Shown here one piece after another: positions 22,050 through 32,520 of a DNA stretch of 64,000 nt. Within the stretch, counting starts at the first letter, position 1, and every line of letters begins with the position of its first letter. This DNA comes from Argopecten irradians (lineage: Eukaryota; Mollusca; Bivalvia; Pectinida; Pectinidae): NCBI RefSeq assembly GCF_041381155.1, contig NC_091142.1, positions 21,352,362 through 21,416,361 of the forward strand, read 5' to 3'. Position numbers and translations under genes: made by a program. Under the pieces are notes generated by a model, which saw nothing but the letters and a program-made list of their open reading frames with translations, had not been told where the DNA came from and made no database searches.

Positions 22050-23110
22050 TTAATATAGAATTTGTACTAGCAAAGTTTACCCTTACACTATATGTTTTGA
22101 TATAGTTTTTTCTCTGCTGAATATTGTCTGTTAATATGTATATAATAAGATTCATGTGGGTGTGTAGGTTCCTACCATTGAGCCTTCAAGATGGCGTCCA
22201 TAATGCCAATGCATAATTTCAATAATTCATACAGAAGTCATATAAAACCAACATCACAACCCTATTTATTTTAAATCTTTCTATGATAGCACTTGTATAA
22301 ACGGAAATATACATCCATAAAAAACAAGATGGCTGACAAGTTTAAAAGTTCTCCTATCTTACAAAATACAAGTTCATGTTGATTGTGAAATTAAGGAGGA
22401 GAACTTTTCGATATGTATATTTTGAAAATAACTTTTCATAATTACTAATCTAAAGATTGCGGACCAAAATAGCGCCAATATGTATTATAAATAGTTTATT
22501 ATAGTCGCGACGCCAACTATTTTATTCCGCCTCAATATTTCTGATAATTTCGAATACAATCTATTGGTATGTCTATAGATATGATTTTAAAGATTCAGGG
22601 AAGCATGGACCTCGCACCATTGATTTTTTCATTTTATTCAAAATGGCGTCTTAGATAACCACTGGAATATTGAAGTTGTAATCGGTTTTTTAACATGCAC
22701 GGCAAATAACAGTTTACATTCGAATTTAATTATATATATGTAGAGTATCCAGTCACGCTATGTTTTAAATTTTCAAGATGGCGGACACTTATAACCGTTA
22801 ATAGTTGTTGTATTCGTCCAGGATGGCTGCTAAATATTGAAGCATTCCATAGTTCCTTCAAGAAACCAACTGCAAAACTATTTATATCATTTCGAAAGTT
22901 TTAAGGATTCAACTGCTAATTTTTTAAAATATTATGCACTATTTATATCATTACAGAAAAATCATGATGGCGGATAAAATAGTCAAAGGTCTTCAAATAC
23001 TTTAATTGGTACCCATACTTCAAAATGGAAGTATATTCATGTAGGTTAAATGTCAAATACAAGGTTAACGTCATATTACCACGGAACTATTCAATATGTA
23101 TTTTTGAAAA
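22050..23110. repeat. AAGATGGCG-rich dispersed repeat (copy 2)
   Basis: Colinear with 14,730-15,860 and carried in the same duplication. No coding frame. Confidence 0.7.
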
Positions 23111-23117
23111 ATTATCT

Positions 23118-23560
23118 TCGATGATACACTAGATGGTTGACCAACATGGTCGCAAGGATATTTGGTACATGAATGTATGTAATAAATAATATCCAGGTGG
23201 GTGTGAAGTTTACCTGGCCTCTGAAATCAAGAAGTTGTAATAAGGTCTTTAACATTCAAATTATAATCCGACCATTAACATTATCGTTGTATGGTTTCAT
23301 TAGTGAAATGTTGTGTTTCTTTTAACCGCTTTCATCATTCAAAATATCCAAATGGTCGTCAATAGCTTAGGATATGTATTGCCTGCTTATTGATGTTCCA
23401 AAATATAAAAAGTCATGTTTAACTTCAATATCCAATATCAATCTAGAGATCTGATATGAATACATGATGATGTACTAAGATTGCTGGCTTAGATCCATCC
23501 TGGAAGGCGAAAGAGGCGGACAAAACACGGTGTAGACCAAGCAGCCTTCTTTTTGGTTTG
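23118..23560. repeat. Unit 3 upstream flank, interrupted
   Basis: Homologous to 6,712 and 15,868 onward. It is broken at about 23,560 by the long-inverted-repeat element and resumes at 27,026 for about 95 bases. Confidence 0.75.
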
Positions 23561-23570
23561 TGAAAAAATT

Positions 23571-26500
23571 GTGAGCGGCTAAGGTCGATTTTTCGGCGAA
23601 ATCGTTCAAAGTTTGAAGAAAGTATGAAACTTTGCATAGGGCTTCTTTGGGACATAAGGTTTCAGGAAAAAAATGGACCCAAAAAATCACAGCCCCTGTC
23701 TGCCGCCATATTGGTTTTCAAAATGGCTGCCAAAAATCACCTTAAAACCCATAACTTGCGTTCTATAACAGCTAAATCCATGCATCCAATGCATCTAATT
23801 AGCTAAGCTGACTTTAAGCAAATATAGAGACAGCACTTATACTTGTGTAGTGTTTTGTACATAAGTAATTTGATTTTTAATTTAATTTCAACGTGACCGC
23901 CATTTTGAAATCAAAGATGGTCATTCATTTAAATTTAAGTTGTTTCCATATTTTACTCTGTAAACACTCATAAAATGTTGATATGATATGCCTTGAATTA
24001 TATTTGAATAAATTCCTGGATTGTAACTCTGCATGCGTAATCGGATGATCATCTTTCTTTTCGACTCCTCAACTAGAAGATTTTCAATGTCGCAAGTCAA
24101 CAGCGATTGACCAAATCACTGCCCATTTGCAGATAACACTAAACTCATTCCTTTCAAATCCCTCCTCACAGTGAAACTCCTATAGAAATGGCAAGTCATC
24201 TTTTAACACTTCAGAACATCTAGACGCATTTCACCTTATGGTGTCTAAGAACAAATCCACCTTATTTCTCGTGTGTATGTATGCATTCCTTCTTCAGGTC
24301 ATACTGACGTTTGTTATCCTCATTTGCCTTTAACAAAATTGATAAAACTATTTTCTTTTAGTGGCCATGGCTTTTTTCCTCTCTTTTTCGAGATGTCTGC
24401 CAATTTACTTAGCATTTTCTCAGGACAACAGCTATATGTTTTTATGGAGCTAGAGTAGTAGAACGCACAAGAGTGCCCAGTGACACAATCAACAGCTTGC
24501 ACTATCGGTCCCACTTTTTGTCATAGGCAAGGTTCCGGATGACCAATATCGGACTAAGTTACTCTGCTGTCTATATGGACCAAATATTGTTTACACTATC
24601 ATCTCCATTGTTTGCACTTTTTGTGGTTTGAAGGCTTACGGTTCTTCTGTTCTCCATCGCTGCAATTTACTTTCGCCTAGTCCTTGGTGCCGTATGCATG
24701 GTTTACTGACGGTGGCTATGTGTTTTAGGTGGATTTATTTTGTATATACTGACCGCTAACATAGTGCTTTATCTCTGTTCTTTATTCAACACCATCATCT
24801 TCATCTCCTGAGATTGGGAGTTCTTCAAAGGTTCAGCTAAATTTTGTAAAGCTTCGTCATAGTGGAACTTATTACTATCTTCGCAAGGACTTGTTTGATA
24901 GACGTACCACAAGGTTTCATGTCATGCGAGGTAAACTTCCACGCTTTGGCGGCATAACCTTGCTATGAACTAACTCGAAGTCCTTTCTTATGTGGAGTCT
25001 CCTGGTGTTGTTTGAGTCGTTCAGAACTACATCGCACCAATTTCCCAGACACTTTATCTTATTATTAACAATAGAGGGAATATCTTCCCCTGAATCCACA
25101 TCAAATTTCCTGAGATGCGGTTGACGGCCGGGCATGGTTATGCAATATAAGAGCGGCATCTAATCCATGAAGCCTCCCTTGGAGGACGAATCCCAAATGA
25201 TATCCTTGGATTTAGTACTTCTGTCTGCAGGTCTGATAATAAGAATCTCAATCACTCAAAGATTATCTAGGATGACTGCCTAAGTGATTTCTGATAAAGT
25301 CCTTGCTGTGGTCAGAAAAAAGGTATGATATCATCCATATGCATTAAATAGTTTCAGTCATAGTAAACCATTTGAAGCCTTGAATGCCTTCTTGCTTTAG
25401 CGAAAATATATTCGCTAGCCGTCATGAATATTTCCATTCTTTTGGCAAATAATATCTTACACGCCATATCTAAAAGAAGATTATCCTCAATTGATATTTG
25501 TTTACAGTTTGTGTCTTTGGGAAATGGCAGATGACATTAATGATTCTCCACAGTATTTTTTGTAAGGTTTTGGCAAATCTTGCATTTGTAGACAGTGCAA
25601 GGTATGCCAATAGGTTATTGTGCTGATGTAGTGAATATCTCCTTCAGGAAAGGTTATTTCCAAGGTACATGATATAGATGATTTCACAGAGCAATATGTG
25701 ATTTTTCTCTAATTAAATAATAACTTACATTTTGTGTTAAAAAGTCTCTGCCAAAGCCTCTTTTTAGAGTTAAAGCATTAACACTGAGTTCTTGTATGAG
25801 TGTTCTTTTCAGAATGACCAATATTGCTGTCGTGTCAAATTTGATTCTAGAACTATAATTATCTTTTAGGCGGGAAAATGGATGTGAAACATGAATGTTT
25901 TTTCAAGCTGCTATACATTGAAAGAGTTAATAGTCCGATACCTATCCGAAAGGATAAAATGATTCCAAGTTTACTAATAGCCGAAGTGAAAGTCAACCAC
26001 GGTGTGTTTATAAGGACGACGTCGGGGATCATAAACGACCCGCTTTATGGAAATTAACGTTTGCATTTGATTAATCTATTCAGATTGGTTCAGAGAATAG
26101 TGCTAAGTATAATATTTACAGAAGTTAATACCATTTGAGACTCAAGTTTTACAGCAATGTTTCAAAATTATCAGCTGTTTCGGCTAGTTTATGTACCTTT
26201 AATCTAATGCTACCGGACATCTTGAATTTCAGATTTGCAGCCATTTTGAATGTTAAATGAAAATTGAATTTAAAAAAACGCTAAAAAACAGGAAAACTCA
26301 CTGCAATTGCAGGTATTTTATTTGCTTAAATCAGCTTAGCCAATCATTATATTATTATTATATTTGGCGGCCATCTTGGAATGCAAAATGGCGGTCTTTC
26401 TACATGAAGTTTAACACTACCAGAATGATCCTAAGTATCACTAAAAATAAATATCAATAATTTGGGTGTAGATTCTAAAGAATGTTCTCTTGATTTTTTG

Positions 26501-27025
26501 CTCGATCACTTAGAGAATGAAATTCGGAAACATCTTTGATTTAAACGGCCATCTTGGATTCCAAAATGGCTGTCATTTTGAAATTAAAATAAGACTCAAA
26601 CTATTCATGTTACAAACTCTACGAAAATATAAATACTCTCATTGTATTTGCAGGTGGTTATTTGCTTAAAGTCAAATTAGTCATTTAGGTGTATTATATA
26701 CAGATATAGCTCGAAAAGTAGGCAGCCATCATGAAATACAAAATGACGTCCTTCTACTTGACGTTTAACACTACCAGAATGTTCCTAGGAATCAATAATA
26801 TGGGCGTAGACGTTTAAAGTATTGGTCTAGCTGTTATAGAACGTGAGATATAGGTAGCAGAAGGTGGTTTCTGGCGGCCATTTTGAAAACCAATATGGCG
26901 GCCAAAAGAGGCCGTGATTTTTTGGGGTCCATTTTTTTCCTGAAACCTTATGTCCTAAAGAAGCCATATGCAAAGTTTAATGCTTTCTTCAAACTTTGAA
27001 CGATTTTCATGCTTAGCCGCTCCAC
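23571..27025. mobile_element. 3.5-kb element with about 210-bp terminal inverted repeats
   Basis: Left arm 23,571-23,782 and right arm 26,817-27,025 are inverted copies: GTGAGCGGCTAAG, GTTTGAAGAAAG, AAACTTTGCATA, GGACATAAGGTTTCAGG and CGTTCTATAACAGCTA all recur inverted in order. Units 1 and 2 have no element at the matching site (about 7,555 and 16,320). The target duplication is unclear. Sub-terminal sequence is rich in ATGGCGGCCAT-like words. At 26,225-26,850 a unit of about 354 bp occurs twice in tandem (shared TTTAACACTACCAGAATG and TTGCAGGT..TTATTTGCTTAAA). No transposase was recognised. The interior holds a degraded reverse transcriptase fragment. Confidence 0.75.
24917..25190 (-). pseudogene. 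Degraded non-LTR reverse transcriptase fragment
   Basis: The open frame contains IPSIVNNKIKCLGNWCDVVL followed by an NDSNNTRR stretch. This resembles the region downstream of the catalytic core in a LINE reverse transcriptase common in invertebrates (IP-x-V-x(4)-IK-x-LG-x-W-x-D). Only about 80 residues are open, and flanking frames hold only scattered hints. No catalytic YxDD box was found. The clade is unresolved, and this is from memory of the family. Confidence 0.45.
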
Positions 27026-27120
27026 TAAAAGGAGGAAATAGAAATGGACAGCTAAAAAAAATAGCTTTTCCATCGTGGACAAACACGGTCAAAGAATAAG
27101 AAGTACATGAAGTTAGTCTT

Positions 27121-28190
27121 TCTTGACGATATTGGGGTCGTCGTGATTGGGGGAAATCCATAGAAGAAAATATGAAGTATAACAAACTGGTGACAAAGTG
27201 AAGAAATGTGTTGCTCTTCAATATTATGTTGAAGTGGGCTGCAGAATTTAGTTTACGTGTGCAAACGAATTGAATGCAGCTGACACTTAGACTGACAGGA
27301 ATAACAACAATCGCAGCCATTGGGTGTTTGCCAAAATCTGCAGACTATAGTAAAGGGTAGATTAGCCATTGTTGAAACCTACGTAGACGATCATTGGTTT
27401 GTCACTATTTACCCATCGGTCACTCAAAGCTATGGTGACAAGTCAAAATGTAAGAGGAGGGCTTGTACAGCATGAACTTGTAAATAGAGGCTACTAAAGT
27501 CAGTAAACTAAACACTAGTGACATACTTCAAGTTACGAAGGCTTCAGGATACACAATATCGTAATTTATAAATCATCACATAGTAGTTCTGTGAGACAGA
27601 GGTATATTATTGATATTATTGTCAGTGCGAAACTTCAATACAGTATTTCTGACAAGCCAATGTGTACTGAATCTAATACGGACAGAAACGTTCCTAGAAG
27701 ACAGCCCTTCAGATGGCAATTTGTATATGAGCAGTAAATGGAATAATCGGTATCAGTCTTAACAAGTTCAAATGTCAAATAAATGAAATATAACTAAACT
27801 AACACGTGGTTGATGAAAGCATTTTTTTATGCTCTTGTAGCATAAAACATCGTAACCAAACAATTAAGATTTCAATGTTTTTGTTAGATTATTTTCTATC
27901 CTTAGATTGACGATTCAGGGAATTTGGCATTATAAATATCAATCTTTGAATATGAAAATAAAGACAGTACATATCTAAAGCTATGGATGGCCACTTGTGT
28001 CCATTATCGTTTAATTTCGAATAATGAAAAGGTTAATGGAAACTTTACATGTTAATCCATAAAGCACGAATAAGTTATTTCCGGTGTTTTGAATATTTAA
28101 TTCTCAAAATGAGCTACACAATCATCTGATACTTATTATGTAACAATATGTATTATTCAGGAAAAAAATAGAAAAAAAACTGTATAATGT
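27121..28190. other. Intergenic, no feature recognised
   Basis: After the resumed unit 3 flank ends near 27,120 the sequence appears unique. A 121-codon minus-strand frame ending in the inverted repeat arm (26,955-27,320) overlaps the transposon edge and shows no family resemblance. Confidence 0.4.
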
Positions 28191-28199
28191 ATTTTTGGT

Positions 28200-28750
28200 C
28201 AGGACAAAAATCTCTAGTTTGTAATACTATAATAGATTGGTCCACCATCTTGATTTTAATAATCATCAAAGATTATTTTAAAAATATATTGATGTACAAT
28301 GTTTATACGACATACATGTATTAGTTTAGCAATTAACAATTGAATCGCAAGAAAAAAGACTTAAATGTAATAAATACAGTTTTACTGTTGGCTTGTATCT
28401 GGGTTTCGATTTCCGACCATCTTGAACGAATATGGCAGCTACTGGCGGCCATATTTGTGTCCACCGTCTTGAAATTTTGGTTACTGAGAGCGTTAATGAA
28501 AATTCTACATAATAAGACATATAGATAATTAAGTACAAATTCAAATAGTTATTTTTTATTCGGTGTGAATTTTCACAGTGGAATGATTCCAAAGGTCATC
28601 TAAGACGCCATCTTGAATGCTTCATAATACTCAAGAATGTGTACTTCACACACATGGATCTTTATGTGTAATATTGTACATGCATGTCAATAGAAAACAT
28701 GATAAGTTATTTATTTTGGCGACGTTTTGGTCTACCATCTTGAATTTAGG
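28200..28750 (-). repeat. AAGATGGCG-rich dispersed repeat (inverted copy)
   Basis: The reverse complement matches parts of 15,390-15,600 and 22,630-22,860 (TTCAAGATGGCGTCTTAGAT, CTTTGGAAT, TTCAAGACGGTGGACAC). Orientation is opposite to the copies upstream of genes A and B. Confidence 0.55.
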
Positions 28751-29130
28751 AATTATCAAAAAACCAGTTTTAGAATATACGTATTGGGTAATTTTGTTCT
28801 TTATCATCGACCTCCAGGTATTATTTTCACTATCGTTATGTACACCCCATAACTATGTCATAGCAGATCTGAAGGCAGATGGTAAGACAGGGTAATATGC
28901 TAGTTTGATATGCACCACAATTACACAATGATAGAGGTATACTATTGTTGAGCGTCGAGTGGAAAATGCTAAAGCCTGTTTAGGCTTGAAATTGTTTTCT
29001 TTTCTCCCGTGAAGTTTTTTTTTTCTCTCGTAAGGTATTCAGTTTTTTCTATGAAAAAAGTCCAGGAGTGGATATTAAGACAGGTGTGATATTGTTTCAT
29101 GAAAACATAAGAGAACACTTAACTGATACT
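28750..29130. other. 3' flank of gene C
   Basis: No gene is seen. Unlike genes A and B, this flank keeps little array homology beyond the first 60 bases after the stop. Confidence 0.4.
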
Positions 29131-29134
29131 CATG

Positions 29135-29146
29135 TATATTTAATCC
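29135..29146 (-). terminator. Poly(A) signal of gene C
   Basis: ATTAAA on the minus strand at 29,139-29,144, 34 bases past the stop. GTGTTCTCTTAT lies about 30 bases further on, matching the arrangement in units D, A and B although the surrounding sequence has diverged. Confidence 0.65.
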
Positions 29147-29177
29147 AGCACAAAATGATACATTAGTGTAAAACAAC

Positions 29178-30780
29178 TCATGGATGCTGATGATGACCTG
29201 GAATTGAAATAAAAGCAAATTCAGAATGTTTGAAAATACAACTCTTAACACGTAACCGTTGTCCAATGTTAACCTTGTATAATAAAAATGGTTAGGATTC
29301 AACTTATATGATTTGTTTCGTTTTCAAATATTTTATTGACTAAAAATGTTGATATGTTATCATATTATATAATTAATAAGAGTGGACATCAGACGTTTCT
29401 TGTCGTAGTCTCCTCTGATACTGATGGTACAAATAAACATGTAGTGAAGGTAAGTAGAGGTAACTCCAGGATGTCGAAAGATATTACCACTTTTCTTATG
29501 TAATGTATTTCCCTAAATCGAGATGTATTTTCATTTTTAATGCATTCCCCAAATTAATAGCGTGAACACGGTTATTGAAAGTCATTGAAAGAAAAATCTC
29601 TTCAAATTACCCAAATTTCATTGTAACCAAGGAGAAAGATAATGAATACGCGTGCATAGGTAACATATAACATTTCCAATTAAGCAATACTTCAATATAG
29701 CTGATTTCAAATAAAATGGGTCCCACTGTAATTTGAACGTATATTGATAACCTTGTGAGGGAGATGATTGTAGTTAGTTCCCCAGTTAAAACCAAGTAGG
29801 CGCATGATTTGATCAATTTATACTTAATATAACCAACAGATAAATGCCCTGATAACATTTTACCACACCTTTCTACAGATCTTATAACATTTTTTTCTCT
29901 CAATACATATCCTACTTATAACAAAGAAAGACGGTAAATGTGGTATACTTACAGTGACAATGTCCATGTGTACAGGTAGCTGTGAATCCAGTATTACAGG
30001 AGCAGTCAGAGTCCATTGAGCACTGGTGGGTTGAGTGGCAGTGGCATGATCCATGGTGGCACACATTGGTCATGGTCATGCCGCCATGTACGGGACAGTC
30101 AGCAGTACAGTCAGCGTCAGACGTACAAGCCTCGTGTTGGGCACTCACTGTGTAGGCTAAAACAAAGAAACATCAATATGCAACAGATTTATAGCGTTCA
30201 GTTTTTATTTTGTTTCATTTTATTTTATTTATTTTCTATTTTCAATTTATTTATTTATTTATTTATTGCCTAAATTTACCACTACCCAGTTGATATTCAT
30301 ACTTCCATAATTGCCAACTGAATGCAGTTCAATATTTGAATAGTCACACAGGTGAATTCCCTAAGATATACAATATGTTACAAAATATGAATGACTACTG
30401 AATGGAAGCTGAAAAAAATAATTGATATACATTTCAAAATTTCAATTTCAATAAATTTCAAACACATTTCAAAATTTCAATTTCAATAAATTTCAAACAC
30501 AAAAAATGCAATCACACATAGCATTTTTTTAATTTTTTTTTTAGATATTGACCGGTCTTATGTCGCCATATTTAAACTATTGCATATTAACACCAATTTG
30601 TATTGGTATAATCTTATGATACAAAAAATCGACTTTGAACGAACTTGATATATTGTTTATAAAAAGTCAATCAAACGTTAAATAAAGAGGTTCACGTAAA
30701 ATATTACATCCGTCGCAAATCACAATTTAAGGTGTCTTACCAACTACCAAGAGGCAGGCGAATACAACAGCAGTCTTCAT
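29178..30780 (-). CDS. Gene C: secreted Cys/His-rich peptide, cvSI/I84-like protease inhibitor
   Basis: Exons: 30,780-30,741, 30,156-29,953 and 29,197-29,178 (stop TGA). Donors are GTAAG and a consensus GTAAGT that overlaps the last Cys codon; the exon 3 acceptor follows TTTATTTCAATTCCAG. The 87-residue product has a signal peptide (about 1-19, MKTAVVFACLLVVAYTVSA) and cysteines at 24, 30, 34, 46, 51, 53, 59, 65, 67, 75, 80 and 82, the same spacing as A and B. The tail after Cys82 is HHQHP. Thirteen of 68 mature residues are histidine. If intron 2 were retained, the frame would run to TAG at 29,912 with an unrelated tail. It is the most diverged member of the array and has the clearest TATA box. 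Confidence 0.85.
30195..30545. repeat. Simple repeats in intron 1 of gene C
   Basis: A (TTTA)n tract at about 30,200-30,270 and a duplicated AATTTCAATTTCAATAAATT unit at about 30,438-30,500, with T-runs after it. Confidence 0.7.
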
Positions 30781-30855
30781 GATCAGGTTTGGTTAGTAAG
30801 GAAGTTTGGAGGCCTTTACTAACACTGTATTCCTAATCCCACATTATATACCATT
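30781..30855 (-). promoter_or_regulatory. Gene C core promoter and 5' UTR
   Basis: A perfect TATATAA box lies at 30,844-30,850 (minus strand), 64-70 bases before the ATG, placing transcription start near 30,815-30,820. Confidence 0.65.
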
Positions 30856-31154
30856 GAGACAATCTGTCGGTTCGTGACTGGACACGTTTTGACCTTTTTG
30901 CACACGACCAACAAATGTCACTTGACACGATATTAATGTGGCCTGTTAAAATCATGCAAAACATTCTACCCATTTGTGATAAAAGGTGCTCGCAAGCATG
31001 TAGAGCGATCATGAACAATTTGTACTATCTATGATAATTATTGCATAATGGATGCATTAGATGTGATCAAATAATATCAATTTTAAAATCATTACGTTCT
31101 TGATAGTGACATTTTTTGTTAATATCTCAGCATTGAGGACACCATTTAATTTAA

Positions 31155-31620
31155 TCATTTAAATTTTATCGACATGGTATTTTGTTTTGTCGACATGGTA
31201 TTTTGTTTTGTCTGCATGTTATTTTGTTTTATCCACATGGTATTTTGTTTTATAGACACGGTATTTTGTTTTATCAAGATGGTATTTTGATTTACCGACA
31301 TGATATTTTGTTTTACCGACATGGTATTTCGTTTTACCTTCATGGTATTTTGTTTTATCAACATGGTAATTTGTTTTATCGACATGGTATTTTGTTTTAT
31401 CTACATGATAATTTGTTTTATCGACATGTTAATTTGTTTTATCGACATAATATTTTGTTTTATCGACATGTTATTTTGTTTTATCGACATGGTAATTTGT
31501 TTTATCGACATGTTATTTTGTTTTATCGACATGGAATTATGTTTTATCGACATGTTATTTCGGTTTCGTTTTGACGAAATGCTATTTAATTTTAACGAAC
31601 TGTTTTTTGGTTTTGACTAA
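31155..31620. repeat. 21-bp minisatellite array (left arm)
   Basis: About 20 copies of ATCGACATGGTATTTTGTTTT with drift toward ATTTCGTTTTATCGAAAT at the right edge. Seven-residue repeats in all frames explain the long open frames here; they are not genes. Confidence 0.9.
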
Positions 31621-31629
31621 ATACTTACT

Positions 31630-32215
31630 CATTTTATCGAAATGTTATTTCTTTTTTTATTTCGCTTTATCGAAATACTATTTCGTTAAAGCGAAATAAA
31701 AGCAAGGTATTTATGAATAATAATTTTAGTGTGATTGGGTATAAATCAGAGGGTCAAAAAGCTTACGGCTTATAACAAAACTCGAGGAGTGATCGGAGAG
31801 TTTGTATACCACAAACAAACAAAATGTTAACAGAAGGCGTCTCATATCGCTTGCATAACGGGTTAAGTAGGAGGTAGATTAATGCCAGGAACTACCCAAC
31901 AAGGGATTCGAACTCGCGACCAATTCTAGGGACACAATTTTATTGAAAGATTTTTCCCGATTTTTACCTAAGTTTCGAGCTGCATACTGTAATTACTTGT
32001 TTCTGTAAATCATGCAACTCTATGAATATCAGCTAATGATGGAACTTTTTTTGGTATTTTATTTTATTTATTTGCGGTATAGAATAGAAATAATAATGAT
32101 AAAATTTCTATCTACTTCGTAAGATACTCATTCTGTGCGTCTCACTTTCATGAATACGGGCCTATGACCCCTTCAGTTTTTTTAGATATTACCTGAACAT
32201 TTAGGCTGATATGTT
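31630..32215. other. Spacer between inverted minisatellite arrays
   Basis: Contains a short foldback around TTTCGCTTTATCGAAATAC (31,660-31,710) and a SINE-like tRNA box B on the minus strand (GAGTTCGAATCCC, about 31,902-31,914) with related sequence to 31,857. No gene. Confidence 0.45.
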
Positions 32216-32219
32216 GTTA

Positions 32220-32520
32220 TCTCACATATTATTTCGATAAAACGAAATAAGTGTTTCGATAAAACGAAATACTGTAGCTATTTCGATAAAACGAAATACT
32301 GTAGCTATTTCGATAAAACGAAATAATATTTCAATAAAACGAAACAGTATTTCGATTAAACGAAATAGTATTTCGATAAAACGAAATAGTATTTAGATAA
32401 AACGAAAAAAATACTTCGATAAAACAGAACAGTTTTTCGACGAAACAAAAAAATATTTCGTTAAAACGAATTAAGATTCCGATGAAACGAAATAGTATTT
32501 CGATAAAACGAAACAAAATA
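32220..32520. repeat. 20-bp minisatellite array (right arm, inverted)
   Basis: About 14 copies of TATTTCGATAAAACGAAATA, the inverse of the unit at the right edge of the 31-kb array. The pair may be sub-terminal arms of one element of about 1.4 kb. Confidence 0.85.

Noticed and set aside
31182-31620. Long open frames (130 and 106 codons) with seven-residue repeats
   Set aside because: They are produced by the 21-bp minisatellite, which is a multiple of three and lacks stops in several frames.
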